Positions 38,799 through 47,765 of a stretch of 64,000 bases of DNA are shown here, in pieces. The stretch's first letter is position 1; each line of letters starts with the position of its first letter. The position numbers and the translations under genes were made by a program. This DNA is from JAZNQN01 sp045656005 (lineage in GTDB: Bacteria; Bacillota; Clostridia; UMGS1883; UMGS1540). The stretch is taken from the NCBI GenBank assembly GCA_045656005.1, contig JAZOQG010000070.1:12019-76018 (forward strand), read 5' to 3'. The notes below the pieces were generated by a model. It was given only the letters and a program-made list of their open reading frames with translations, ran no database searches and had not been told where the DNA came from.

Positions 38799-40079
38799 AT
38801 GTTAGACATTAAGGTAATCAGAACAGAAACAGAGCGTGTAAAGAAAGCTCTGGCACGCAGAAAAGAGAACGTTGACATTGATGCGGTTATAGCTCTTGAT
38901 GAGAATCGCAGAGAGCTTTTATTCAAGGTTGAATCTCTTAAGGCAAAACAAAATGAAGTTACAAAACAAATACCCGTGCTTAAAAAGGAAGGCAAGGATA
39001 CTACTGAAGTTTTTGCAGAAATGAAAAAGCTTTCCGATGAAATAAAAGCATTTGATGTAGAGGTAAGAGAAGCCGAGGATGCTCTTTACAAAATGCTCCT
39101 TACAATTCCTAATATTCCTAACGATACAGTTCCTGATGGTGATACCGACGAGGACAACGTTGAAATAAGAAGATTTGGTGAGCCTACAGAATTTCCTTTT
39201 GAAGCGAAGCCTCACTGGGAACTTGGCGAAAAACTTGACATACTTGATTTTGCAATGGCAGGAAAAATTACGGGTGCAAGATTTACAGTTTATAAAGGTC
39301 TTGGTGCAAGACTTGAAAGAGCAGTTATAAGCTATTTCCTTGATAAACACACACTTGAAAACGGATATACTGAAATTCTTCCTCCATACATGGTACACAG
39401 AAACAGCATGGTCGGAACAGGACAGCTTCCTAAATTCGAAGAAGATGCATTTAAGGTTGTGGATACAGATTACTTTCTTATTCCGACAGCAGAAGTTCCT
39501 GTAACAAACTTATACAGAGAAAGCATTATAGACGGAGCAAAGCTTCCAATAAAGCACGCTGCATATTCCGCATGCTTTAGGGCAGAAGCAGGCTCTGCAG
39601 GAAGAGACACAAGAGGTCTTATCAGACAGCATCAGTTTAACAAGGTTGAGCTTGTTAAATTCACAAGACCAGAGGATTCTTATGAGGAACTTGAAAAGCT
39701 CACAAACGATGCTGAAAGTGTATTGAAAGGACTTGGGCTTCCTTACAGAGTTGTAAAAATATGCATAGGCGATTTAGGCTTTACTCCTGCAATGAAATAT
39801 GACATTGAAGTTTGGATGCCAAGCTACGGAAGATACGTTGAAATTTCTTCATGCAGTAACTTTGAAGATTACCAGGCAAGAAGAGCAGGCATAAGATTTA
39901 AAGACGATATTAAGAGCAAAGCTCAGTACGTTCATACATTAAATGGTAGTGGTGTTGCAGTTGGAAGAACTGTTGCGGCTATTATGGAAAACTATCAGCA
40001 GGGTGACGGAAGCGTTATAATTCCTGAAGCTTTGAGACCTTACATGGGTGGAGCAGAAAAAATATCCGTTAACATATAA
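38799..40079 (+). CDS. serS: Seryl-tRNA synthetase
   Basis: 426 residues. The N-terminal tRNA-binding coiled coil spans about 25-100 ('LFKVESLKAKQNEVTKQI', 'FDVEVREAEDALYKMLLTIPNIPNDTVP'). The class II core contains 'TAEVPVTNLYRESI', motif 2 'YSACFRAEAGSAGRDTRGLIRQHQFNKVELVKF' and motif 3 'NGSGVAVGRTVAAIMENYQQGDGSVIIPEALRPYMGG'. It charges tRNA-Ser. Its start lies only 22 bases after the coiled-coil gene and there is no room for a T-box leader, in contrast to many Firmicutes serS genes. AAAGGAGAG precedes the ATG. Confidence 0.97.
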   Translation: MLDIKVIRTETERVKKALARRKENVDIDAVIALDENRRELLFKVESLKAKQNEVTKQIPVLKKEGKDTTEVFAEMKKLSDEIKAFDVEVREAEDALYKMLLTIPNIPNDTVPDGDTDEDNVEIRRFGEPTEFPFEAKPHWELGEKLDILDFAMAGKITGARFTVYKGLGARLERAVISYFLDKHTLENGYTEILPPYMVHRNSMVGTGQLPKFEEDAFKVVDTDYFLIPTAEVPVTNLYRESIIDGAKLPIKHAAYSACFRAEAGSAGRDTRGLIRQHQFNKVELVKFTRPEDSYEELEKLTNDAESVLKGLGLPYRVVKICIGDLGFTPAMKYDIEVWMPSYGRYVEISSCSNFEDYQARRAGIRFKDDIKSKAQYVHTLNGSGVAVGRTVAAIMENYQQGDGSVIIPEALRPYMGGAEKISVNI

Positions 40080-40092
40080 GAGGTAAATACCA

Positions 40093-40890
40093 ATGAAAAC
40101 ACTGATAAATTTGTTGTTGCCCATATTAATCGCATTTATTGCATTTGCCAAAGGCGGTCCTATTATCGGTTTTGCAGCTGTGATTATAATGCTTGTTTAT
40201 TATATCCGCAAACATTTGCCTGAGATTTATATACTTATGGCAAAATTTAACTATCTGAAAGACAATGAAAAGATGTTTGCGCTTTTGGAGAAGGCATACA
40301 AAACTGGCAGAATGAAGCCTGACCATAAAATTTATTATGGGTATATGTGCATGCGCGAGGGAAAGTATGATGAGGCGGAGAGGCTTTATAATGCCGCCCT
40401 TGCACTCCAGAAAGATGAGGGAGTAATAGCAAGAGCCAAGACAAATGTTGCACTGCTTCTCTGGAAAAAAGGAAGCATTGATGATGCGGTTTCCATGATG
40501 GATGAGGTATATGAAAAATATAAATCAACTGTTGTTTACGGGAATTACGGATATTTGCTTTTGGAGAAAAAAGACCTTCAGAAAGCACTTGAGGTAAATC
40601 TTGCGGGTTATGATTATGACAGTCAAAGTGATATTATATGCGATAATCTTGCACAAAATTATTATATGCTTGGAAATTATGAAGAAAGCAGAAAGTATGC
40701 AGAGGAGGTAATTGCAAGAAATCCTCAGTTCCCGATGCCATATTATAATTATGCAAAAACACTTGTTGCATTAGAGGAAAAGGAAAAGGCTGCAGAAATG
40801 CTGAAAAAGGCGCTTACATACCCATTTTCCGGTGTTGCGGCAATTACCAAAGAAGAGGTTGAAAATCTTCTTCTAAACCTTACAAATTAA
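40093..40890 (+). CDS. TPR-repeat protein with N-terminal membrane segment
   Basis: 265 residues. One or two hydrophobic segments at about 5-40 ('LLLPILIAFIAFAKGGPIIGFAAVIIMLVYYI') anchor the protein. The rest is helical with TPR-like repeats: 'MCMREGKYDEAERLYNAALAL', 'LLLWKKGSIDDAVSMMDEVYEKY', 'LAQNYYMLGNYEESRKYAEEVIARNPQFPMPYYNYAKTLVALEEKEKAAEMLKKAL'. TPR domains mediate protein-protein contact; no specific partner is evident. It is 13 bases after serS and may be cotranscribed with it. A consensus promoter for the next genes begins immediately after its stop. Confidence 0.8.
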   Translation: MKTLINLLLPILIAFIAFAKGGPIIGFAAVIIMLVYYIRKHLPEIYILMAKFNYLKDNEKMFALLEKAYKTGRMKPDHKIYYGYMCMREGKYDEAERLYNAALALQKDEGVIARAKTNVALLLWKKGSIDDAVSMMDEVYEKYKSTVVYGNYGYLLLEKKDLQKALEVNLAGYDYDSQSDIICDNLAQNYYMLGNYEESRKYAEEVIARNPQFPMPYYNYAKTLVALEEKEKAAEMLKKALTYPFSGVAAITKEEVENLLLNLTN

Positions 40891-40892
40891 AG

Positions 40893-40921
40893 TTGACATA
40901 TTTAAAATGATATGATATTAT
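40893..40921 (+). promoter_or_regulatory. Promoter for the Wzz/CpsD pair
   Basis: TTGACA at 40893-40898, 17-base spacer, TATTAT at 40916-40921. It lies 37 bases before the Wzz-type gene. Confidence 0.85.
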
Positions 40922-40957
40922 AAAATAAGTTGTAGTATGTTTTGAAGGGTTGATACA

Positions 40958-41665
40958 ATGGATAACGAAATGTCATCTTTTGGCATAGAAAAAATAATAA
41001 AATTATTCTTTGAAAAATGGTACATTTTTGTGGCATTGCTTTCAGCATGCCTTATTGCTTGTACAGTCTATTGTTTTGGTTTTCTTCAGGAGCATTATGT
41101 TGCGGTAACAACAATTTACGTAACAGAAGAAGTTCAGGAAGACAAAAACGAAAATACTGAGCTTATTGTAAATGAAGAAAGAGCAAAAGACTATAAGATT
41201 ATTGCAACAAGCAACCGAGTGCTTGACAAAGTTAAATCAAAATATCCTGATATTTATATTAAACCTTCAAATGTATCTGTAAAAGAATATCCCGATACAA
41301 GAATTTTTGAAATATCAGTAAAGGATGCGGACCCTTATAATGCAGCAACAGTAGTTAATGAGATTACAAGGGTAATGATTGATGAAGTACATGACATAAT
41401 CAGCAAAAATAACATAAGAGTTATAGATTTTGCGGATGTTCCAACCGTTCCGGTAAAGGGTAGAATTTATGTTTATTATATTCTTGCACTTGTTGCCGCT
41501 ATATTTGTTACACTTATTATAATTTTGCTTTATGAAATTTTTGACAACAAGGTAAAAGGTCCTGAGGATTATAGTGAAAGATTTGATATTCCTATTCTTG
41601 GAATGATTCCCAGATATGATATTTATGAAGATTTTGAAAAAATAAAGGAAAAAGGGAATAAGTGA
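40958..41665 (+). CDS. Wzz/CapA-type polysaccharide co-polymerase (tyrosine kinase adaptor)
   Basis: 235 residues with membrane helices at about 23-44 and 172-195 flanking an extracytoplasmic domain. The C-terminal part before the second helix has the Pro-rich signature 'ADVPTVPVKGR' usual for Wzz proteins. After the helix, 'FDIPILGMIPRYDIY' is the cytoplasmic tail that in Gram-positive bacteria activates the partner kinase CpsD/CapB. It should control length of an exported polysaccharide. The kinase gene follows after seven bases. No glycosyltransferase, flippase or polymerase gene is in the neighbourhood, so the pair may act on a polymer encoded elsewhere. Confidence 0.88.
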   Translation: MDNEMSSFGIEKIIKLFFEKWYIFVALLSACLIACTVYCFGFLQEHYVAVTTIYVTEEVQEDKNENTELIVNEERAKDYKIIATSNRVLDKVKSKYPDIYIKPSNVSVKEYPDTRIFEISVKDADPYNAATVVNEITRVMIDEVHDIISKNNIRVIDFADVPTVPVKGRIYVYYILALVAAIFVTLIIILLYEIFDNKVKGPEDYSERFDIPILGMIPRYDIYEDFEKIKEKGNK

Positions 41666-41672
41666 GTTTGTT

Positions 41673-42371
41673 ATGATTAAAAAGAACAATAATCATGAAA
41701 GAAAATATGTGAATTTCCCAACGGATTCGCCAATTGCTGAGGCTTACAGGGTTCTTCGTACCAACATTGAATTTTCTAATTCATTAAACCCCATAAAAAC
41801 TGTGCTCATAACAAGTTCAGTGCTTGGTGAAGGTAAATCCACAACGGTAGTAAATCTTGGTAAGATTTTTGCTATTGGCGGTACAAAAACGCTAATAATG
41901 GACCTTGATTTAAGAAGACCTGTGGTTCACAAAATATTGTCCATTGACGCAAAAGACAAGGGGCTTACATCGTTGTTTCTTGAGAAAAACAGTATTGAAG
42001 AGATTATTTTGCCTACCGGAGTTGAGAATTTATCCGTAATAACCTGCGGAACAACTCCGTTAAATCCTGCTGAGCTTCTTTCATCAAAAAAACTCGAAGA
42101 AACTGTATCAAGACTTCGTGAGATGTTTGACCTTATTATATTTGATTCACCTCCTGCCGTTGCACTTGCCGATGCAGGTATTATATCAAGAATGGCAGAT
42201 GCTACAATTTTGGTTGTTTCATCGGGTAAGGTTACATATTCTGATGTTGAAGCATCAAAAACAAATCTTGTAAATGCAGGTGCAAATATTTTGGGTGTTG
42301 TAATGAATAACGTTACAAGGCAGTCAAGAGGATATAAATATTATAAATACGATTATTACGGTTACAGATAA
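41673..42371 (+). CDS. CpsD/CapB-type tyrosine-protein kinase (BY-kinase)
   Basis: 232 residues. The BY-kinase motifs are all present: 'SPIAEAYRVLRTNIEFS', Walker A 'SSVLGEGKSTTVVNLG', Walker A' 'TLIMDLDLRRPVVHK' and Walker B 'LIIFDSPPAVALADA'. The C-terminus ends in a tyrosine cluster ('YKYYKYDYYGYR') that is the usual autophosphorylation site. It works with the adjacent Wzz-type protein to time polysaccharide synthesis. The matching phosphatase (CpsB/YwqE) is not next to it. A stable hairpin follows. Confidence 0.92.
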   Translation: MIKKNNNHERKYVNFPTDSPIAEAYRVLRTNIEFSNSLNPIKTVLITSSVLGEGKSTTVVNLGKIFAIGGTKTLIMDLDLRRPVVHKILSIDAKDKGLTSLFLEKNSIEEIILPTGVENLSVITCGTTPLNPAELLSSKKLEETVSRLREMFDLIIFDSPPAVALADAGIISRMADATILVVSSGKVTYSDVEASKTNLVNAGANILGVVMNNVTRQSRGYKYYKYDYYGYR

Positions 42372-42384
42372 AGTTTTGCTTTTA

Positions 42385-42420
42385 ATATCGGCAGCACATC
42401 CCTTTGTGTTGCCGATATTT
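42385..42420 (+). terminator. Hairpin after the kinase gene, possible terminator
   Basis: ATATCGGCAGCACA pairs with TGTGTTGCCGATAT (42385-42418) over 14 bp with one G-T pair. Only three Ts follow, so it may terminate weakly or protect the 3' end of the message. Confidence 0.55.
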
Positions 42421-42437
42421 GAGATTTTGGAGGTTTT

Positions 42438-44789
42438 ATGAAAAAAACAGCTGTTTTTATGAGTTTAATATTGGTTTTAAATCTGATCCTGTTCACACCT
42501 GTGTCAGCACAGCAGATTATAGCAGAGCCTACAGTTGTTTCGGGTTACGGACATGTACTGGGACTTAATCGGTATGGGCGAGTTTTTGCGGCAGGTGATA
42601 ATACATATGGGCAGAGCCTTGTGTTTAACTGGTCTGATGTTGTAGGGATTGCTGCAGGTAAATATTTTTCGGCAGGCCTTCGCAGAGATGGAACTGTTGT
42701 GGTAGCAGGAAAGTATCAAAGCGGGAGTGACTATTTGGAATTTGACGCGTCAGAACTTGAGGAAATAGTGCAGATTTCTGCAGGAGATAATTTTCTTGCT
42801 GCTCTTAGCGAAGACGGTGAAGTATTTGTATTAGGAAATGATAATGAAGGAAAGATAAATACTGAGAACTGGAGTCACATTAAAAAAATAGCATGCGGAA
42901 TTGGTCACGTTGTTGGTATAAAAAAAGAAGACGGAACTTGTGTAGGTGCAGGAGAAGGCAGTAAAACAGAACTTGATAAATTCAATAATATTACTGATAT
43001 TTATGCCGGGGCGGACCTTACAGTTTTAAAAGATGCAGATGGTAAATTTTTTTATGCTGGAGATCCTGTATCTGTTAACGGTGATAAAAAATTTGAAGAT
43101 TATTGGAATGAACGTGACTGGAATAATATAAAAGACATAATTATTTTCCCTGATTCAAGAGATAGCGGAATTGTAATTGCTATAAAAAACGACGGAAGCA
43201 TTGTTGTGGATAATAATGAATTTGTAAAAGAAGAAAATTTCGGAGATGGAGAGAGTAAAATAAAATTAAAAACCATAGCAATAAAAAGAGAAGCAACCAG
43301 TAATTTGTATGCAATCTGCCTTTCTGCTGACAATGATGCTTCAGTAATTGGGAAATTTTCCGCGGAACCGGAAGAACATTCGAAATTTATTGACCAGATT
43401 TCTCAGTTTGATTTGGAAATGGAACCTTTGGAAAAGGTTTATATAAAAGAACCGCAGGTTGTTGTAGCATATAATACAGTTGCATTTGTTTTGCCTGATG
43501 GAAAAGTTAAGAGCATTGGAAAAAAAGATTTATCTTTATTCGCGGGCATAAAACAATTGTCTGCAGATATGGGATTTGGCGAGAATGATGTTTTTATCGG
43601 TGTAGATAACGAAGGTAATACTGTTTCAAGTATAGAAAATGATGCATGGCTTGATGACTGGATGGGAGTTTTAAAGGTTGCACCTACTGTATGTAGCCAA
43701 AGTCAAAAAATAGCAGCTGCACTCAGATGGGATAAAAGAATGATTTGTTATTACAAAAAAAGTTCTCTTGAACCCGAAAAGGAATATATAATCAAAAAAG
43801 ATAATGTTGTTGATGTTACATGCGGAAATTTCTATATTGCTTATTTGACGGAAAATGGGGATGTTGACGTAGAAGTAATAGAAGAGAATTCAAAGAGATA
43901 TCCTTTTCAGAAAATGGAGGGGATTGAAAGGTTATACGGAGGCCTCAATCATATTGTAGGTCTTAAAAACGACGGAACATGCGTTGCAGCAGGTGGTTCA
44001 ACAACAGGAAATGCAGCAGAGTGTGAAATTGGTAATTGGACAAATATAAAAGATGTTGTCGCGGGGGATAGATTTACTGTGGGCCTTAAAAGTGACGGAA
44101 CATGTGAATTTACCGGTTATGAAAAAACGGATCGGTTAAAACTGCGGGACGCTATTTTAAAAACAAGTGGTGATGACACAGAATATTGGGAAAATGTAGC
44201 GCAGCTTTATGGTTCTGCAAACACAGTTGTAGCATATAAAAATGATGGCTTTTTTGAATATGCAACATGGTCTAGTGAAGATTTAAGTCAGATTGAAAAC
44301 ACTTACTACAAGGATAACACATTTTACACGTTTAAAGTAGAAAAAAATGTGGCTACAGTTGAATATTATTCAGATGAGGACTTAGATGTTTATTTTTCGT
44401 ATTTTGACGAAGAAGGACGTCCTGTAGGGTTTGAAAAGAAAGTGCTCGAGCCTGTTCCTACCCTGATAAAGGAAGTGTTTAAAAATGAAAAGTCACATTC
44501 ATTTAGTGTGAGCGTAGGAAAGCCTACTGCAGACAAAATGAAGTTTTATATGGAGCACAAAGCAGAAGGTGACACGGTAAAAATAAGCCATTGTGCCCTG
44601 GAGGGGCAGAGAATAATGCTTGCATTTTATGATAACGATAAAAATATGCTTGACATTAAGGTGAGAACACTCAAAGAAAGCAATTCTATGATACCAACAC
44701 CATTTACCGCTATGGATGCAACAAAATATAAACTTTTTATTTGCAACGGAGGACTTCCGCTTTATTTAGGCGAAGGGGATTTAAACTAA
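42438..44789 (+). CDS. Large secreted RCC1-like beta-propeller protein
   Basis: 783 residues with a signal peptide (about 1-24, cleavage after 'VSA'). Much of the sequence is built from degenerate RCC1-type repeats: 'GYGHVLGLNRYGRVFAAGDNTYGQ', 'GKYFSAGLRRDGTVVVAGKY', 'GDNFLAALSEDGEVFVLGND', 'GIGHVVGIKKEDGTCVGAG', and later 'LNHIVGLKNDGTCVAAGG' and 'GDRFTVGLKSDGTCEFTGY'. These would fold as one or two propellers. The last 150 residues form a beta-rich non-repeat domain. There is no sortase motif or SLH domain. It lies between the kinase pair and dprA. Function is unknown; a binding role at the surface is a guess. Confidence 0.8.
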   Translation: MKKTAVFMSLILVLNLILFTPVSAQQIIAEPTVVSGYGHVLGLNRYGRVFAAGDNTYGQSLVFNWSDVVGIAAGKYFSAGLRRDGTVVVAGKYQSGSDYLEFDASELEEIVQISAGDNFLAALSEDGEVFVLGNDNEGKINTENWSHIKKIACGIGHVVGIKKEDGTCVGAGEGSKTELDKFNNITDIYAGADLTVLKDADGKFFYAGDPVSVNGDKKFEDYWNERDWNNIKDIIIFPDSRDSGIVIAIKNDGSIVVDNNEFVKEENFGDGESKIKLKTIAIKREATSNLYAICLSADNDASVIGKFSAEPEEHSKFIDQISQFDLEMEPLEKVYIKEPQVVVAYNTVAFVLPDGKVKSIGKKDLSLFAGIKQLSADMGFGENDVFIGVDNEGNTVSSIENDAWLDDWMGVLKVAPTVCSQSQKIAAALRWDKRMICYYKKSSLEPEKEYIIKKDNVVDVTCGNFYIAYLTENGDVDVEVIEENSKRYPFQKMEGIERLYGGLNHIVGLKNDGTCVAAGGSTTGNAAECEIGNWTNIKDVVAGDRFTVGLKSDGTCEFTGYEKTDRLKLRDAILKTSGDDTEYWENVAQLYGSANTVVAYKNDGFFEYATWSSEDLSQIENTYYKDNTFYTFKVEKNVATVEYYSDEDLDVYFSYFDEEGRPVGFEKKVLEPVPTLIKEVFKNEKSHSFSVSVGKPTADKMKFYMEHKAEGDTVKISHCALEGQRIMLAFYDNDKNMLDIKVRTLKESNSMIPTPFTAMDATKYKLFICNGGLPLYLGEGDLN

Positions 44790-44790
44790 C

Positions 44791-45936
44791 ATGGACAAAT
44801 ATATTTATTACATCTGGCTTAATTTAATGAATTTTCCTGCGGATTTTGCGGCAAGGATTGTAGAATATTTTGGCGGTGCCAAAGGAGTATATGAAGCGGA
44901 AAAAGAGGATTTTGAAGAGTGTGAATTTGTGCTTCCGAAACACATGGAAAAGCTACTTGACAAAAAACTTAAAAAGTCAGAAGCAGAGTATAAGAGAGCA
45001 CAAAAACTAGGCATTTCATTTGTATGCATAGAGGACGAAATATATCCTAAAAATCTTTTAAATATCTATGACCCGCCTATACTTTTGTATGCAAAAGGTG
45101 ACATATCCCTTTTAAAAAGAGAGCTTTGTTTTTGCATAGTGGGTTCAAGGGAATGTTCGCCATATGGACTAACTGCCGCAATGCAGATTTCGTCTCAGCT
45201 TGCAGAGTGCGCAATGGTTATTGTAAGCGGACTTGCAATAGGAATAGACAGTGCGGCACATCAGGGAACTATGAAAGCAGATGGAAAAACAATAGGAGTT
45301 GCTGCGTGCGGAATAAATGTGGATTATCCTGCAGGAAATGGAGCGGTAAGAAGAAAAATAGCGGAAGAGGGACTTATTATAAGTGAATTTCCGCTGGACT
45401 ACAATATTTTTCCGCATAATTTTCATAAGAGAAACAGAATAATGAGCGGTTTGTCTGTTGGTGTTGCGGTGATAGAAGCAGGACTTAAAAGCGGAGCACT
45501 TATAACTGCAAGGCATGCGAAAGAGCAAAACAGAGATGTTTTTTCTTTGCCGGGTAATATAACATCACGTACGGCGGCAGGGTGCAACAAACTTATAAGC
45601 GAAGGGGTTACACCTATTCTTGGTGCTGAAACAATACTTTCGGAATATCTTCCAAAATATCCTCACCTTTTTGAAATTGATGATTATTTTGAGGAATATA
45701 AAGCACAGCAGGAAAAAGAGGAAATTAAAATTTCTGATATTAAAGAGCAGTTTGATATGGGTGATGACAAAGATGAAAAATTTATATGCAAACTCCTTGA
45801 AAAGAGAGATATGAATTTTGAACAGCTCATTGAGGAAACAGGTTTTGAAACTTCAAAACTTAATGTACTTCTGACAACTATGCAGATAAACGGGCTTATA
45901 TACGAAAAACCAGGAAGAAATTTTGCATTAAAGTAA
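44791..45936 (+). CDS. dprA: DNA processing protein DprA
   Basis: 381 residues. The N-terminal SAM-like helical domain is followed by the Rossmann-like core with 'FCIVGSRECSPYGL', 'VSGLAIGIDSAAHQGTM', 'GVAACGINVDYPAGNG', 'FPLDYNIFPHNFHKRNRIMSGLS', 'GALITARHAKEQNRDVFSLPGNITS' and 'GCNKLISEGVTPI'. A C-terminal winged helix ('LEKRDMNFEQLIEETGFETSKLNVLLTTMQINGLI') is present. DprA binds incoming single-stranded DNA and loads RecA during transformation. It starts one base after the RCC1-like gene's stop. The usual downstream partner topA is not here. Confidence 0.95.
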   Translation: MDKYIYYIWLNLMNFPADFAARIVEYFGGAKGVYEAEKEDFEECEFVLPKHMEKLLDKKLKKSEAEYKRAQKLGISFVCIEDEIYPKNLLNIYDPPILLYAKGDISLLKRELCFCIVGSRECSPYGLTAAMQISSQLAECAMVIVSGLAIGIDSAAHQGTMKADGKTIGVAACGINVDYPAGNGAVRRKIAEEGLIISEFPLDYNIFPHNFHKRNRIMSGLSVGVAVIEAGLKSGALITARHAKEQNRDVFSLPGNITSRTAAGCNKLISEGVTPILGAETILSEYLPKYPHLFEIDDYFEEYKAQQEKEEIKISDIKEQFDMGDDKDEKFICKLLEKRDMNFEQLIEETGFETSKLNVLLTTMQINGLIYEKPGRNFALK

Positions 45937-45948
45937 AAAACATATATC

Positions 45949-45977
45949 TTGCAATAAAAGTTGATTTATGATAAAAT
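45949..45977 (+). promoter_or_regulatory. Promoter for the lipoprotein gene
   Basis: TTGCAA at 45949-45954, 17-base spacer, TAAAAT at 45972-45977. It lies 31 bases before the start codon of the lipoprotein. Confidence 0.65.
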
Positions 45978-46008
45978 AAAATCAGAAAGAATAAGGAGAG
46001 TGGAAAAA

Positions 46009-46728
46009 ATGAAAAAGATTTTTATACTTCTTTTGGCGATGCTTTTTGTGGTATCGGGCTGTGGTAAAAAGGCAGTAGATGAGGGTAAAGACTCGAAAGA
46101 GCCAGGTTCAGAAATTTCAGAAACCGCGAAAAAAGGTGAGTTTGAAAAGGTTGAGCCAAAGGTTGATGAGCCTATTGTCACAGAGGAAACTGTGCTTGGA
46201 GATTATACAAGTGAGTTTTTATCAAAATATGTAGAGGGCGGTTCTTATTACATAGTACAAAACTCTGTAATTGACGGTGTTACAACAAAGGTTGAAATTG
46301 CCGTAAAAGGAGACAAAGCCTCCGAAAAAATCGGCAACGAAGTAAAGATTATTGACGGAGATATGCTCTACTATGTAATTCATGACAGCAAGGCAATTTT
46401 AACTTCTCCCGTTGCAATGTCCATGAAAGAAGGATTTACCGATTTTATAAGTGTTAAAACTTCTGCTGAGGCACAAAGTGCACTCCAGAATACAGGTGAA
46501 GAAGAACTTCTGGGAGAAAAATTTGGCTTTGAAGAATTTAAAAATGCAGACGGCACAGTTGCAAAATACTATTATGATGATACGACACTCCGCTATGTAA
46601 AAGTAATTAAAGCAGATGGCGGAGAAGAGCTTATTCAGGTTGTACAGATTTCAACAAAAATTCCTGATGAGATGTTCAAAGTGCCTGACGGATATGTTAT
46701 ACAGGATTTAAGCAAAATGGGCCAATAA
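46009..46728 (+). CDS. Lipoprotein of unknown function
   Basis: 239 residues from the ATG at 46009, which has AAGGAGAG eleven bases upstream. The signal peptide ends in the lipobox 'VVSGC' at about residue 18, so the mature protein is lipid-anchored outside the membrane. A charged linker (about 20-60) leads to a beta-rich domain with 'YYIVQNSVIDGVTTKVEIAVKGDKASEKI' and 'GFEEFKNADGTVAKYYYDDTTLRYVKV', which resembles the concave beta-sheet of LolA/LppX-like carrier proteins. That resemblance is by pattern only. It has its own promoter and strong terminator and seems to be a single-gene unit. Confidence 0.75.
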   Translation: MKKIFILLLAMLFVVSGCGKKAVDEGKDSKEPGSEISETAKKGEFEKVEPKVDEPIVTEETVLGDYTSEFLSKYVEGGSYYIVQNSVIDGVTTKVEIAVKGDKASEKIGNEVKIIDGDMLYYVIHDSKAILTSPVAMSMKEGFTDFISVKTSAEAQSALQNTGEEELLGEKFGFEEFKNADGTVAKYYYDDTTLRYVKVIKADGGEELIQVVQISTKIPDEMFKVPDGYVIQDLSKMGQ

Positions 46729-46797
46729 AATATCGGCATCGATAAAATGCACACAACGCAAAAAACAAATATGATATTTATTTTAATTTAATTAATG

Positions 46798-46829
46798 AAA
46801 CCATTCGCTGTGGGCGAATGGTTTTATAT
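46798..46829 (+). terminator. Intrinsic terminator
   Basis: AAACCATTCGC (46798-46808) pairs perfectly with GCGAATGGTTT (46814-46824) around a five-base loop, followed by T-rich sequence. It shares CCATTCGCTGTG with the terminator at 404. It lies between convergent genes. Confidence 0.9.
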
Positions 46830-46857
46830 TTGATTGTTTTTTTACACTCCCTTTGTT

Positions 46858-47610
46858 TTATTCAATTACTTCTGCATGCATGACAGATAGGGTGTTTTGT
46901 ATATCAATGTCGGTCAGAATCACAATTTTATTATACTGTACATCTGAGATAAAGGTTATTGGCTCGCCCGAATATGTCCAAATTCCTATATCAGCCAGTT
47001 TATTTTCATGGTGAGCATAAAGAATGATTTTTTTGCCCACATACTCCTGCGGAGGAGTAATATAAACTTTAGAGGTTTTATCTTTAACAGTAAGTGTTGC
47101 ACTTGCTGAGGTGTACCTGCAATTGCAATACATGTCTGCGTTGCCGTAAAAAACATTTTCATTTTCTATTAAATTAAAAGTTTCATCAATGAAACCGTTG
47201 TTTTCAATTGGAACACAGGCAAAACTTGTTTTTTTAATTCCGCTTCCAATAACTCTGAATTTAACCGTTGCCCATATTACATTATCATAAGATTTCATAT
47301 CATCTGTTGAACAACACCAAAGAATTCCTTCTGCTTCTTGATAAATCGCAAAATCAAGTATTGTATCCTGCGGGGCATTTACGGGTTTAGATTTTACAAA
47401 TTCATATAATTCGGGGTCATAAGTTAAATAAAATTCAACTCCGCAAATTTTGTTACCACTTGTGTTAATCATTATATCAATTTCAAATTCCTCGCCAATT
47501 TCTGCATATTTCGGGGCAGAAAGCCACACACTGTAAGGTGTATCTGCTGAAACGTTAACCATATTAATCCACATTAAAAATGCACATATTAAACTAAAAA
47601 ATTTCTTCAT
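46858..47610 (-). CDS. Secreted protein with cohesin-like domain
   Basis: 250 residues from the ATG at 47608-47610 with GGGAG eight bases upstream. A signal peptide spans about 1-22 (cleavage after 'VSA'). Residues about 30-155 look like a cohesin fold: 'VWLSAPKYAEIGEEFEIDIMINTSGNKICGVEFYLTYDPELYEFV', ending with strands such as 'VIWATVKFRVIG'. The C-terminal part is beta-rich and unassigned. There is no dockerin, SLH or sortase motif, so it is not an obvious scaffoldin. It could be a stand-alone cell-surface or secreted carbohydrate-related protein. It is transcribed against the inferred fork direction. Confidence 0.65.
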   Translation of the reverse strand: MKKFFSLICAFLMWINMVNVSADTPYSVWLSAPKYAEIGEEFEIDIMINTSGNKICGVEFYLTYDPELYEFVKSKPVNAPQDTILDFAIYQEAEGILWCCSTDDMKSYDNVIWATVKFRVIGSGIKKTSFACVPIENNGFIDETFNLIENENVFYGNADMYCNCRYTSASATLTVKDKTSKVYITPPQEYVGKKIILYAHHENKLADIGIWTYSGEPITFISDVQYNKIVILTDIDIQNTLSVMHAEVIE

Positions 47611-47716
47611 ATTCTTCACTCCCGCATATAGTTTTTCCAAAAGTAGTTTAATTATACACTAAAAGTTAATAAATGTCAACGCCTGCAGTTGTATTTATAT
47701 CACCCTAAAAGTTTAT

Positions 47717-47744
47717 TTGAATATAAAGTATAAAAGTGTAGAAT
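47717..47744 (+). promoter_or_regulatory. Promoter for the 47766 XRE gene
   Basis: TTGAAT at 47717-47722, 16-base spacer, TAGAAT at 47739-47744. The start codon is 21 bases further on. Confidence 0.5.
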
Positions 47745-47765
47745 AATCAATAAGGATGTGATTAT

